Shown: positions 1 to 13,939 of the stretch, piece after piece
How the letters are laid out: the number at the start of each line of letters is the position of its first letter
Numbering within the stretch: the stretch's first letter is position 1
Assembly (NCBI GenBank): GCA_030272155.1
Contig: CP126206.1
Span: 3,771,001-3,835,000 of the forward strand
DNA: 64,000 bases
DNA from: Tetradesmus obliquus
Lineage: Eukaryota; Chlorophyta; Chlorophyceae; Sphaeropleales; Scenedesmaceae
Direction of reading: 5' to 3'
Made by a program: the position numbers and the translations under genes
Notes under the pieces: generated by a model
What the model was told of the DNA's origin: nothing
The model's input: only the letters and a program-made list of their open reading frames with translations
The model's database searches: none

Positions 1-3
1 ATA

Positions 4-795
4 GCACACATGATGGGGCCGTGTGTAACCCCAAACCCTGGATGTACTGCTGGCACATAACGCGGCACATAACTTGTGAACTGGGTGACGCCTGCCAGCC
101 AGGCCAGATCAACAGCCCAGGGCCCACTGCCTCGCCAGATATGCAAATTTGTGATGCCAGAAGACGCTCATGACACTAGCAGCTGTGCAGATGCAGCCAA
201 ATTCAAACTGCAACAGCCTGCAGCAGCACGAGCAGCATCATCTGCCTGTATGCAGCCCTAGCTGCTGATTCTTCATGCCCCGCCAGGGCAGCAGGCCCAA
301 GCCGGTCAGCCATGGCATCCCGCATCGCCTGTATGCCGAGCCACTTGTAAACAGCTGGTTTGCGTTGTGCTGTTTCGTGCTGCACCGCAGCACATTGCGG
401 CTGACTACAGCGCACATGATGGGGCTGTGTGCAACCCCAAACCCTGGATGTACTGCACATAACGCGGCGCTGAACTTGTGAGCTGGGTGACACCTGCCAG
501 CCAGGCCAGATCAACAGTCCCGAACCAATGCCTCACCAGAAATGCAAAATTTGTGATGCTAGATGGCATTCATGACACTAGCAGCTGTACAGATGCAGCC
601 AGATTCAAACTGCAACAGCCTGCAGCACCAGCATCACCTATTCCTATGCAGCCCTAGCTGCTGATTCTTCATGCCCCGCCAGGGCAGCAGGCCCAAGCCG
701 GTCAGCCATGGCATCCTGCATCGACTTTATGCAGAACCTTTATCGTTGCGAGATGCCATCGCTCGACTGGCACCCGAAACAGGCCTTACGGAGGG
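4..795. repeat. Tandem duplication of the TERT 5' region (unit about 400 bp)
   Basis: The segment starting near position 4 (cacatgatggggc, then ccaaaccctggatgtact) is repeated starting near 409. The stretch encoding MPRQGSRPKPVSHGI occurs at 275 and again at 671, 396 bp apart. Small indels separate the two units. The second unit runs into the full TERT first exon; the first diverges after the codons for LYAEPL. Both carry the same upstream leader sequence, so promoter or 5'-UTR elements may also be duplicated. I recognise no TATA box or other promoter motif in either unit. Confidence 0.85.
275..346 (+). pseudogene. Truncated duplicate of TERT exon 1
   Basis: This copy encodes the same first 24 residues as the TERT start at 671 (one Leu/Pro difference) and then diverges into an unrelated frame ending at 481. 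It lacks the remainder of the TEN-domain exon (LRDAIARLAPE onward). It is best read as a broken 5'-end copy produced by the 400-bp tandem duplication. It could still act as an alternative upstream start or a decoy 5'-UTR ATG if transcription begins further upstream. Confidence 0.7.
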
Positions 796-2342
796 CTTGG
801 TGCGACCTGGAGACAGCAGGAGATACGCCGAAGCCTTCCTGCAAAGGACAATCGTTTGCTTTCGTTCGCAGCTGCCTGTTTTGCAGCAGCCATGGCGCCT
901 GTCGCAGCGCTACGGGCAGGAGCAGGTGGGGGCAGCGGGAGCAGGACAGCAGCAGTAGCAAGAACAGCAGCAGACGATACAGCTGACAGCCTGTTTGCAA
1001 GCTGGGTCGCACTGATGACTTTGGAAATAATATGATGTGATGTTTTAGGTGCTAGGTGCTGGCAGTGTGTGAGGCAGTGCTGTGTGGTGAAGCTCAGCGT
1101 GCGCAGCATGCACACCAGGCAGGCCAGCAGAGCCGCAGTGACAGCAGCAGCAGCAGCAGCAGATGACACCAGAAACTTGCGCACACTGCATACAACAGGC
1201 AGACTGATCCACACATTGTTCATTGACTTTTCGTTGGACTGTAGGATGGCCCAGCTGTCATTACAAAACAAATATGCACATGACACTGTTGCCGCTGCAG
1301 GTGGTGCTGCAGGCGATTGATGATTGATTATTGATGCTGGTGGCGAGCAACGCAGCTTTGTTGATTTGTTGCATCACCTGTAGACGTCACCCTGGCTTAT
1401 GCACTGATCTGCACATGGGAATCTGTTGCCCGTGCAGGTGGTGCTGCAGGCGATTGACGTGCTGGTGGCAAGCGGCGCAGACAACGTGCTGAGGGCAGGG
1501 TACGTGAAGGTGAGCAGCAAAGTTTTTCAAGTTTCCCGTTGTTGGATGTATTGACTCATTTACCGCTGCGCTGGCTTGCTTACATGTAGACTGCCTACAT
1601 GCAGAATTCAATCTCACCGTCAACAACATCCCCATATCTGTCCTCCTTTTGCATCCGCAGCGTAAGCCAGGTGGCGCAGGGGCAGGCGGCTTCGTGCCGG
1701 GCCTCTTCCACGCGCAGCAGCAGCAGCCCAGCAGCACAGCAGCAGCCTTATCATCACCAGAGTGGGCCACGCTGCTGAGCAGGGTGGGTGATGAGCTGAT
1801 GCTGGCGCTGCTGCTGCAAGGTGCTGTTTTTGCGCCGCTGCCGGGGGGGAACTACGTGCAGCTGGCAGGAGCGCCGGTGCACACGGTGAGAGGGATTTGG
1901 CCTGCTGTAGGGTTTTGGTGCAGGGTCTGAGTCCTAGGGTTTGTGGATTGGTGGCCACAGCCATGTCGGTGCTGCTGCTGCAGGGCGCCGTGTATGCGCC
2001 GCTGCCTGGCGGCAATTATGTGCAGCTGGCAGGGGCACCCGTGCACTCGGTGAGCAAAATGTGCTGCTGCTGCTGCTGCTGCCGCAGCTGGCTCGTGACA
2101 AGGCCAACCTTCCTGTGCTCAAACCAACGCTTATTGTGCCGACAAAAGTGCTGCTGTTGCTGCTGCTGCTGCTGCTACCACAGCTTGCACGTGACAAGGC
2201 CAGCCTGCCTGTGCTTACTTCTACAGTAATTGCGCTGCTGCTGTTGCTCTGCTGTTGCTGCTGCTGCTGCTGCTGCTGCAGCTTGCACGTGACAAGGCCA
2301 GCCTGCCTGTTCTCATATGAAGGGTTGTTGTGCTGACAAAAG

Positions 2343-2399
<57 letters not shown>

Positions 2400-2501
2400 A
2401 GCTTGCACGTGACAAGGCCAGCCTGCCTGTGCTGCAGCCGCCAGTGGCTGACTGGCTGCTCAGCCCCTACACGCAGCAGCAGCAGCAAGGGCAAGGGCAA
2501 G

Positions 2502-2571
<70 letters not shown>

Positions 2572-2732
2572 GGGGCAGGGGCAGCAGCAGCAGCAGCAGG
2601 GGCGGGGTCAATGCGTGCCGCAGCCAGCTGGCGTGGGTGCTGCTGGGACAAGTGCCGCTGCAGAAGCGGCTAGCAGCGCTCAGCAGCAGGCAGCAGCAAC
2701 TGCAGCAGCAGGCGCGACAGGTGGCAGCAGCA

Positions 2733-2763
<31 letters not shown>

Positions 2764-2827
2764 CAAGAAGAAGGGCTGCCGACCGCCTCCCTGGCTCAGG
2801 AAAAAGCTGAAGCTGCAACAGCTGGCT

Positions 2828-2867
<40 letters not shown>

Positions 2868-3383
2868 CTGGGTTGCTGCTGCCGGCAGGGGAGCATCCTC
2901 AGTCTCAGTCTGAACAGCTGCTGCCAGGGTCCCAGCAGCAGCAGCAGCAGGAGCAGCAGCAGCAGCAGCAGGCGGGGGAGTATGTGCTGCTGCATGACAT
3001 GGACAGCTGCGACGAGCCAGCCACACAGGTGGGCCGGCAGACACACAAAGCCACAGCCTTTGCTCAACATATGTGTTGCAAAGTGTTGCATAGTGCTCTG
3101 TGGGCGGGCAAACAGGCAGAGCCACAGCCCTGGCATAAAGCTTTTGTGTTCAAGTCATGCAGCATGCAGCGTAGGGCCCTGGCTGCGCTAGTCCTCGGCC
3201 ATGGTTGACTTGCTGTTCGGTTGGCTGCTGCTGCCAACTTCAGAAGTTTTCACGGTCCCTAGGCCTGGCACTGCCACTGCAGTGATCTACTACAGTGACA
3301 ACAGGTCTGCTAAATCCATGTTGATTCTGTTGCTTTCAGGTGCTGGGCAGCCCTATGGCACTGTGGGACTTCTCAGAGCACAG

Positions 3384-3414
<31 letters not shown>

Positions 3415-3486
3415 GATGATTTGCTGCTGTCGCAGTCGCAGCAGCCCACAGACACAGGGCAGCAGCAGCAGCAAAGAGCAGGAAGC

Positions 3487-3524
<38 letters not shown>

Positions 3525-4874
3525 GCCACCAAGCCAGAGCTTGGCATTGCCAGCAGCAGCTGCCGATGCCACCCGGCCAGCTGCTGCTGCGGCTGCTGCG
3601 CCTGCACATGCACCGGCTATCACAGCAGCTGCCCCAGCTACAACAGCAGCAACAGCAGGAACATCTGCAGCCGCTGCTGCTGCCGCAGCTCCGCGCGCTG
3701 GCGCTGCTGCTGCTGCTGGGCCTTCTGTGGCGGCTGTTGGCGGCTGGCTGCTGCCGCGTGGCGGCATTTTCCACTGTGCCACCTTCAGCAGGAAGGCTGG
3801 GCTGCCCGCGTCACGTGAGTGTGCCTGCTGGCTATTAAAAGTGTGGGGGTTTATGGCAGTGGTGATTGTGTGGTTGGCAGAAGGTTGTTTGACTGAGCCA
3901 CCTTCAGCAGGAAGGCAGGCCTGCCCGCATCACAAAAGCGCATGTGCTGGTTTGAATGTGTTTGTTTAGGAAAACGGCTGGCTGCTGCCACGTGGCGGCA
4001 TTCTCCACTGCGCCACATTCAGCAGGAAAGCTGGCTGCCAGCGTCGCGTGCGTGCATTTGGTTTCCATGGCAGTATATATGCGTACTGTGCTGTGTAGTG
4101 TTTCACTGCTTCACCTTCAGCAGGTGGGCGGTCATAGTGCAACCTCAACGCAAGCAACACATTCACATAATCAAGCAGGATAGTGATGCAAGGAAACATC
4201 TGTGGTTGCAAAGACATGTCAATGCATGGCCCCGCGTGTGTGCCTGCAGACATCCTGCGGCAGCTGCAGGGCATGCCGCTGCCAGCAGCAGCACCACACT
4301 AGCATGCTGATGTACGTGTTGTTGTGGCCGCGTTTGTAGTGCATCACAACTCCAGCAACTCACTGTCGTGTTATACATACAGAAGGAGACATTACATGTG
4401 GATTTATCCACATATGTATGTATATACATACAAGCAGGAAAGCTACTAATTAGGCAAGAACGTGTTTTTTTGCTGCGTGTGTGCCCGCAGACATCCTGCG
4501 GCAGCTGCAGGGCACGCCGCTGCCAGCAGCAGCACGCATGCTGCGGCAACTGCAGGGCGAGTCATTTCCTCTTTTTGACGTCTGCAATAACACAATGCAA
4601 ATGTGGTTGTAACTTGCAGACATCCTGAGGCAGTTGCAGATCAAGTCACTTCCTGTTTCTGACGTCTGCAATAACACAATGCAAATGTGGTTGTAACTTG
4701 CAGACATTTTGCGGCAGCTGCAGATCAAGTCATTTCCTGTTTCTGACGTCTGCAGTAACACAATGCAAATGTGGTTGTAACTTGCAGACATCCTGAGGCA
4801 GCTGCAAGGCACGCCGCTGCCAGCAGCAGCACGCATGCTCTACGCAGACATCTTCCTGCACCCCAGGCAGCAGT

Positions 4875-4908
<34 letters not shown>

Positions 4909-6608
4909 TCCCACTGCTGCTGCTGCTGCTGCTGCTGCTGGATCTGGATCAAAATCTAGAGTTGCAACGGCTGCTGCTGCTGCTGCCAGGACAAATGCTG
5001 TCAGGGGCAGGGGTGCTGCTGGGCTAGCACCTGCCCAGAGGTACCTGGGGCAGGGCCAGCAGCAGCAGCAGCAGCAGCAGCCGAGGTGGCGGCAGCGGCA
5101 GCAGCAGCAGCAGCGCGCGGCGCTCAGTGGCGGCGGCGGCGGTGGTGTGCCGCTGCTGCCGGTGGCTGCTGCTGCTGTGCGGCCTGGCCATAGGGTGTTG
5201 CTGGGGCTGCTGCGGCGCATGATAGGTGCGGGGTTCGGCTTTTTGTTCTGTTCACGTGTTGAACATGCTAGATATTTTTATGCCTGTGCTTTGTGCAAGG
5301 GTTGTACCGTCTGCAGAACGTCTGGCATGCTTGCTGCAATGTATGCAGCACCTCTGCCACAGCACGCCTCCACCACACAGCTCACCAAGGCGCTGCTGCT
5401 GCTGTCTGGGGCTGCTGCGGCGCATGATACGTGCGGGGGTCACTGAAAGTACTTGCACTTTCCCTTCAACCGTTACTGAAACTTCGCTGCTTTATGCATT
5501 TTGCTGCGCTTATTTGAACTTGTAAGTACAGGCTGTACTGGCTGCACAGCTTGTAGTGTGCTTACAAGGATGGATGCAGCACCTCTGCCACAGCACGCCT
5601 CCATAGCTTACAAAGGTGCTGCTGCTGCTGCCTGCTGTTGCTGCTGCTGCTGCCTGCTGTTGCTGCTGCTGCTGCTGTTACTGCTGCTGCTGCTGCCTGC
5701 AGTGCGTGCCTCCCACTGCCCCTACACCCTTCTGCTCAACCACCACTGCCCCTTGCCACCCACAGCAGTAGCAGCAGCAGCAGCAGTGCTGCCTGGAGCC
5801 TCTCAGGGCCCTCGGCAGGGCAGGCGGCAGGCAGCAGCGGTGCCTAGCAGCAGCAGCAGGCGCAAGCGGCTACGGACTGCAGCAGCAACACAGGGCGTGA
5901 GGCAAGCACAGCAGCAGCAGCAGCAGCAGTTGGGTGCAGGCAGATTGCTGCCTCAAGCAGGTCACAGAATGCAGCAGCAGTCAGTGCAGCAGCAACAGCA
6001 GCAGCAGCAGCAGTTGCCGCTGCTTGCATTTGGCAGCCCACCGGGCGCCAGCCTGTCAAGCATTATGTGCGGCCAGGGTTCAGGGTTTAACAAGCCTGCC
6101 AGCCAGTGTGGCCAGGGTTCAGGGTTCAACAGGCCTGCCAGCCAGGGTTCAGGGCCCAGCCCAGGAAAGCAGGGTTCAGCACCCAGCCCCGCAAAGAAAG
6201 GCTCCGGGGCCTCAGCAGCAGCAGCAGCAGCAGCAGCAGGTTCTGGTCAGGGTTTAGGGCTGGCAGCAGCAGCAGGTGGCAGCGGCAGCAGCAGACCCAC
6301 ATCCCCAATGCTGTTGGATGCTGCTGCTGGGCAGGCTAAGCAACTGCAGCAGCAGCAGCAGAAGCAGCAGAAGCAGCAGAAGCAGCAGCAGCAGAAGCAG
6401 CAGCAGCAGAAGCAGGGTGTGGTAACCCCACAAGAGAATAGCCCTGCTGCTGCTGCTGCTGCTGCAGCAGCAGCAGCGGCCGGGCCTGTAGCAATGGACG
6501 TTGACGTGCCTGCTGCTGCCACTGCTGCACCACCACCGCCAGCAGCAGCAGCAGCAGCCACCCCTGCTGCAGCTGCCCTACCTGACGGCCATCTGTCTTC
6601 TCAAACGC

Positions 6609-6660
<52 letters not shown>

Positions 6661-8854
6661 TCCAGCCCCGCCATCCTCCCAGCTGGGCCTGCCTGCCCAG
6701 GTGGTGCCCCACAGCCAGGTGGAGTGCTTTGTGTGGGGTGTGGTGCGGCGCGTGGTGCCACCTGCACTGCTGGGCAGCAAACGTGATCAGCAGGTGAATT
6801 GGGGTGTGAAAAGGGCTGTGCATTTGGGTGTGAACATTAGTGTGAACTGGGACGTGAACTGGTGCATGAAAGGGGGGTGCAGCGTGTGGTGCCACCTGCA
6901 CTGCTGGGAAGCAAGCGTGATCAGCAGGTGAACTGGGGTGTGAATAGGGGTATGAACTGAGGTGTGAACTGGGGCGTGAACTGGGTGTGAACTTGGAAGT
7001 GGAGCGCTTTGTGTGGAGCGTGGTGCAGCGCGTGGTGCCACCTGCACTACTAGGCAGCAAACGTGATCAGCAGGTGAGAGGATAGGCCTAGAAAAAGGGG
7101 TCATGCTCTTGCATAGACAGCTGGGGCAGCTCAGCCAAGTGAAGCATGTTGTAGAGTGGCTGCACTTTGTTAGCATGTAGGGAGTGCTTTGTGTGGGGTG
7201 TGGTGCGGCGCGTGGTGCTACCTGCACTGCTGGGCAGCAAGCGTGACCAGCAGGTGAACTTGTGCGTGGACTGGGGTGTGAATCCAGCTGCTCATCAGGC
7301 TGCGCCGCCATAAGAAGCCACGGCATGCAAGCTGCAACTGATACCAAGGACACCAGCAGCTGATGCTCTGCTTTTATGCCCACAGCCTTGTTTTTGCTGT
7401 GCGCAGGTGTGGCGGGGCGCCATTCGGCTGTCGTCAGGCTGAGCTGCCATGGGACCTTGCGCCTGCACATGGCAGCAGCCGCTCAGTGTAGGCTGACACC
7501 TTGTCACCACCGGCATCATGACACAACAGCAGGAGTCGCTCACCCAACTACTGCCAACAGCCGCTGTCTGGTTACATTGAATGTGCTGTTTGTTGCATGC
7601 TGTTTATAAATATGTTTATATGTTTATATGTTTTTGGTGCATCTCAGGTGTGGCGGGGCGCCATCCGGCTGCTCGTCAGGCTGCGCCGCCACAAAACCTC
7701 GCGCCTGGACAGGGCGGTAGCAGGGCTGGCCACTGGCTCCATGCCCCGATATTGAATTTGGGGTTGAGTTGTTGGAACGACTCATACCGCAAGTTCAGGA
7801 ATTGCAGCGGCTGATTTGGTGTGCCCTGCTGGTCTTCTCTCTGTTGTCTGCAGGTTTGGCGGGCAGCTATCCGGCTGCTGGTGCGTCTGCGCCGCCATGA
7901 GACCTTGCGCCTGGACAGAGCAGCAGCAGGCCTGGCCACTGGCTCCATGCCCTGGCTACACACTGCAACACCAGCAGCAGCAGCAGCAGCAGGCCATGTC
8001 CCAGCACCCCAGCAGCACCAGCAGCAGCAGCAGCAGCACCAGCACCAGCAGCAAGAAAGAAGGCGTGTGTCTGCCGGGCTGCATGTTGCCAAGCAGGCCT
8101 GGCTGCGCTGCTGGTGCTGGTGGCTGCTGGGGCGGCTGGTGCTGCCGCTGCTGCGAAACAGTTTTTACATCACGGAGAGCGAGCCGTACCGGCAGGAAGT
8201 GTTCTACTACAGGTGGGGTTTAGGGTTTGAAGAAATCCTTGTGGGCTTTAGAGTTCAGAGAGGAATCAAGGGCTTAGGCTTGCTTCTTTTCAGAGTTTCT
8301 AGGGGTTTTGCTGGCTGGGCATGGTGGCTGCTGGCGAGGCTGGTGCTGCTGCTGCTGCGCAATAGTTTTGACATCACGGAGAGCGAGCCATACCGACAAG
8401 AAGTGTTCTACTACAGGTGGGAAGTGGTCTGCGATTTATTGTATTTGCGTTCAAGGGTTGGCTTTGATATTCTGAAGCCCTTTGGAGTGGTTTCTGTCAT
8501 GATTGGTCAAACTTGGTCAAATTCACTCACAATTCCCATTTTCATTCGTACTTTTGCTGCCGCGCAGGAAGCCTGTGTGGCACCAACTGTCCCTGTTAGG
8601 CCTACACGAACTAACAGCAACATGTTTCACAGCAATCACTCAAGAAGAAGCAGCAGGCTTGCTGTGCAGGCGGTCTTTGGGGGTGGCTCGGCTGCGGCTG
8701 CTGCCGAAGCGTGCCGGGCTGCGGCCAATTGCCCAGCTCAGCAGCAGCAGCGTGGTGCGATTCAGGCTGACACAGCAGCAGCAGCAGCAGCAGGGTGGGG
8801 CAGTGAGGCTTGGCAGTGGCACAGCAGCCCGGCAGCAGCAGCAGGGTAGAGGAG

Positions 8855-8906
<52 letters not shown>

Positions 8907-8996
8907 CAGTGGTGGCGGGAGGATGGCAGCAGGTGGAGCTGCAGCTGGCAGCAGCAGCAGCAGGGGTAGGGGTGGGGGTGTGCGTCTTGGCACCAC

Positions 8997-9038
<42 letters not shown>

Positions 9039-10260
9039 CAGGGGTGTGCGGCTGTCAGGCAGCAAGCGGCGCCGCAGAGCTGGGCGCGTGTCTGCTGCTG
9101 ATGCTGCTGGCGGTGCTGCTGGTGTTGGTGGAGTGAGGCGCCAAGGGGCAGGCAGTGCGGCTGCTGCTGCTGGTGGTGGTGGTGGCCGCAGCGGCTCGCT
9201 GCTGCTGCCATTCAAGCCTGTTAACACTGTGCTGCAGCCGGCTTTCCAGGTGAGGCTTGGTATTTGCGTTATTGGGCTGGTTGCTAGCTCTGCTACTGCT
9301 GCTGCTGTTGCTGCGGCTGCGGCTGTGGCTGCGGCTGGTGGTGAGGCTGCTTAACCCAACATGCGTGCGTTTCATACTGATCTCCCATCCAGAGAGAATG
9401 CAGATAATGTGTGCTACCGCTGCTGCTGCGGCTGCTGCCGCAGGCGTTGCGTTGTGAGGTGCTGGCGCGGCCAGGCTTACTAGGCAGCAGCGTGTTTGGG
9501 CTGGATGACGCGGCACGGCTGCTGCACCCCTTCCTGCGGCGGTTTAGGGCGGCGCAGGCGGCCGACCCGGGCCTTGTACCCTACATCATCAGCGCTGACG
9601 TGCGCAAGGCCTTTGATTCAGGTGTGTGTGGTTATCCTGTCGAAATCAGGTTTGAGGATGCTGCTTGCGTGCAGTGTGGTACGGCTTGAGGCTGCAGGTC
9701 TGGGCCATACAGCACAAGGCTTTTGAATCGGGTGCACGCATCCTGTGGATATCACTTGCATGCAGTGTAGTGCAAGTTGGAGCTGCTGAACCTGCATCAT
9801 CAGCGCTGGCCATACACCCTGCATCAGAAGTGCATCTCATCATTACGCGTGCTTCACTACCAGTATTGATCGGCTCCATCCTCATGTTCATGCACCTGCA
9901 ATATGTGCACCTGTCCCTCTGCTGTTGTCTTGCTGCAGTCTCGATCCCCCGCCTGCTCAACCTGGTGCAGCCTCTCATCAGCAGCCCCTGCTACAGCCTG
10001 CTGCGCTACGCCACAGTCTCCCCCATGCTGGGCGCAGTGCGGGCGCGCTACAATGCAACAGCTTCTTCCACCAGCAAAGTTGCTAAATCCACTCATTTTG
10101 CGCTGCTGCTGCTGCTGCTGCTGCTGCTGCCTCTCTTCCGCGACAGTGTCAATCCCCCGCCTGCTGAACCTGGTACAACCTCTCATCTCCAGCCCCTGCT
10201 ACAGCCTGCTGCGCTACACCACAGTCTCACCAATGCTTAACCTTTACATGCACTCTTCCC

Positions 10261-10312
<52 letters not shown>

Positions 10313-10565
10313 CCTGCAGTGTCCATCCCTTGCCTGCTGGGCCTGGTACAGCCTCTCATAAGCAGCCCCTGCTACAGCCTGCTGCGCTATGCGGCAGTGT
10401 CTCCGATGCTAACAATGCCGCTGCTGTTGCTGCTGCTGCTGCTGCTGCAGTGTCCATCCCCCGCCTCCTAAACCTGGTGCAGCCCCTGATTTCTAGCCCC
10501 TGCTACAGCCTGCTGCCTTATGCTACTGTCTCACCGATGCTAATCCTTGACATGCACCCTTCCCC

Positions 10566-10601
<36 letters not shown>

Positions 10602-11789
10602 CCTGCAGTGTCCATCCCCCGCCTGCTAAACCTGGTTCAACCTCTCATCAGCAGTCCGTGTTACAGCCTGCTGCGCTACGCCACAGTCTCACCAATGCTG
10701 GGTGCAGTGCGGGCGCGCTACTGCACAGCAGCAGTACCTGGGGAGCTGCCAGGGGCTGCTGGTGCTGCTGCTGCTGCTGCTGCTGGTGGTGGTGGTGCTG
10801 CTGCTGCTGGTGCTGGAGGGTTTCTGGGCTGGGTGAGGGGCGGCTGCAGGGGCAGCGCCAACACAGTGTTCACTGACCAGGTGAGCCAGCAGGACAGGTT
10901 GTGTGAGGCCAGTGTCCCCCTGGGGATGTTTCATGTAAAAATTAGGCTGTGGGGCAGCTTGTGTTCACATCTCTGTGTATAATGCTTGTTGCTTGCTTTG
11001 TTGTGATGCCTGTGGCTGCTGCTGGTTGAGTATCCGGGCTGGGTAAGGGGCGGCTGCAGGGGCAGCGCCAACACAGTTTTTGCCGACCAGGTGAGAGATA
11101 TAAAAGCATTCAACTGTATGGCTCCTGGGTTTTGAAAAACCAAAGGTAGATGCATAACTACGCACCTTCAAGCATGAAGAGGTACTGTCAGCAGTGCTGG
11201 GTCTATATTGTGGTGCAGGGCTGTTGGCGGCTGCAGGGGCAGCGTGCGGTCTCACCGAACAGGGGAGGGGTACTGGCATGGAAGCAGTAAAATAAAATGT
11301 GTGTATGTTTGTGCGCCGGGGCAACAAAGCTAGCAATCGAGGCCGATCCACGCCCAACTCATCAAGACAACAATAGCAGGGTAAGTAGCGTCATCAGGTT
11401 AAATCACCAACCACAACCACCGAAGACAAGCAGCACGCAGATCTAAACCAGCCGAAAGTGATCTGCGACTTTTGAACGCTGCGTCAGCATGCACCGACAC
11501 TGCCACCCAAGCTGCTGGTGACATGGCTGGGCCAGGCACACTGTGTCCTCATGTTGGGCGGGATGACCGACGAACGCGCCTGCAAATCAAACATCACTTG
11601 ACAAGGCAGAGGTGAATACAAAATGCACAGTGCTCCTGCAAAAAGAGACACAACTTGTTGGCAAACAAAACAAACACCGTTTGCAAACAAAACACATCCA
11701 ATCACATACGTTGGCAGATGCATGTGTGTTGCTTTGGTGGTGGTGTCAGCGCAGCTGGTGATTGTTGGCTAAAGCGCCTTGCTGTCATT

Positions 11790-11837
<48 letters not shown>

Positions 11838-12475
11838 AGGTGCGGCCCAGTGTGGTGTCAGGGGCTGAGGTGTGGGCCCTGCTGCAGCAACACCTCACCG
11901 GGCACATGCTGCTGCTTGACGCTGCTGCTGCTGCTTTTCAAGCTGTTGCTGCTGCTGAACGCTACTTCTTAACGCTGCTGCTGCTGCCGCTGCTGCTGCT
12001 GCTGCTGCTGCTTAAAGCTGTTGCTGCTGCTTAAAGCTGTTGCTGCTGCTGAACGCTACTTTTTAAAGCTGCTGCTGCTGCCGCTGCTGCCGCCGCCGCT
12101 GCTGCTGCTGCTGCCACAGGTGCGGCCCAGTGTGGTGTCAGGCGCTGAGGTCTCGGCCCTGCTGCAGCAACACCTCACCGGGCACCTGCTGCTGCTGCTG
12201 CTGCTGCTTAACATTGCTGCTGCCGCCGCCGCTGTTGCTGCTGCTGCTGCCGCAGGTGCGCCCCAGTATTATTTCAGGGGCTGAGGTGTGGGCCCTGCTG
12301 CAGCAGCACCTCACAGGCCACTTGCTGCGGGTAGGGGGAGGCTTCCTGCTGCAGCGCACCGGCATTGCACAGGTGAGGGGATTGCCGCTGCTGCTGCTGT
12401 TGTTGTAGAACAGTGTGGCCAGCACGCTGCTGTGCAGCCTGTACCTGGCTGACCCAGAGACCTCACAGCTGCTGC

Positions 12476-12517
<42 letters not shown>

Positions 12518-12852
12518 TGCTGGTGTGCAGGGCAGTGTGGCCAGCACGCTGCTGTGCAGCCTGTACCTGGCTGACCCAGAGACCTCACAGCTGCTGCCGC
12601 TGCTGCTGCTGCTGCTGCTGCTGTTGCTGCTGGTGTGCAGGGCAGTGTGGCCAGCACGCTGCTGTGCAGCCTGTACCTGGCTGACCTAGAAACACCGCTA
12701 CACCTACGGATCAAGAGCCATGTGATTTCAAACACTGTTTGTTTTTCTGCTGCTGCTGCAGGGCAGTGTGGCCAGCACGCTGCTGTGCAGCCTGTACCTG
12801 GCTGACCTGGAAACATCACAGCTGCTGCCGCTGCTGCCACGGCATGGCCAGA

Positions 12853-12898
<46 letters not shown>

Positions 12899-13106
12899 TG
12901 GAGAGGCGGAACTCCAGCAGCAGCAGCAGGGTGTTATGGTTGCGGCAGCAGCAGCAACAGGTGTTGCTAGGGGGTTGGGAGGTCTTGCAGGGGCAGTGCT
13001 TCAGCCTGCTGCTGCTGCTGCTGGCGGTGGTGCTGCTGTGAGCAGCAGTGCTTGTGGCATTAGTGAACTGGCAGCTCTGGCAGCAGCAAGCGCTGACATG
13101 ACAGGC

Positions 13107-13146
<40 letters not shown>

Positions 13147-13291
13147 CAGTAGCAGCAGCAGTGCAACTGCCGGTACCCCACTTGTTAAGCCCAGCTACGG
13201 TGCAACAAAACAGACAAAGGGCTGCTGGTGACACACCTGCTGCTGCTGCTGCTGCTGCTGCTGCGGTGCCAGCTACTCCAGCTACCAAAGG

Positions 13292-13326
<35 letters not shown>

Positions 13327-13840
13327 GTGGTGGTCAGTTTGTTACTCCAGTATGTCACAGGGACTCAGCTGCTGCTGATGGGGTTCAAGGAAGGGCTTCT
13401 GTGCCTGGCTCAGTGCAGGGTTCACGGTCAGGTTCAGGGCAGGCCTCCAGTGGGAAGTTCACGCAGTCCACTGGGAAGTTCACAGCTGGGAACAATTCAG
13501 CTGGGAAGTTCAGCACGCAATCCACAGAGGACCCTGAGCGGCTGCCTCGGAGCTGCACTAGGGCACCAGACGGAGCTGCAGCAGCAGCAGCAGCAGATGG
13601 GGCCGTAGTGACAGGTGTAACTGCTGGCGCCGGATTACAACAGCAGCAGCAGCAGCAGTTGCTGAGTCCTGCTGGTGCTGCTTGGTCTCAGGCGCCAAGG
13701 GCGGCAGCGGTGGCAGCAGCAGCAGGAGTGTCACCACGGCGACAGCAGCAGCAGCAGCAGGGAGGTGGCAGCCAGGTTGCGCTGCTGATGCCTCCCCCTG
13801 CTCAGCTGCTGCTGGCGTCACCACCAAAGACAGCCACCGC

Positions 13841-13877
<37 letters not shown>

Positions 13878-13906
13878 GGCTGCACTGATGCCCCAGGTGT
13901 AGCGCA

Positions 13907-13939
<33 letters not shown>

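Noticed and set aside
275-481. Start of TERT at 275 instead of 671
   Set aside because: The frame from 275 leaves the TERT sequence after 24 residues, whereas 671 continues into the TEN-domain motif and a good donor at 925.
1934-3136. Long minus-strand ORFs rich in Leu/Ser/Ala (here and at 12816-15236, 8640-9227, 57142-57993)
   Set aside because: They are antisense shadows of CAG/CTG-rich coding or intronic sequence, which is stop-free in most frames.
8213-8232. Additional telomere-like motifs (ggtttagggtttg here; similar near 6243 and 24495)
   Set aside because: Each has one or two imperfect units, as expected by chance in GT-rich introns and repeats.
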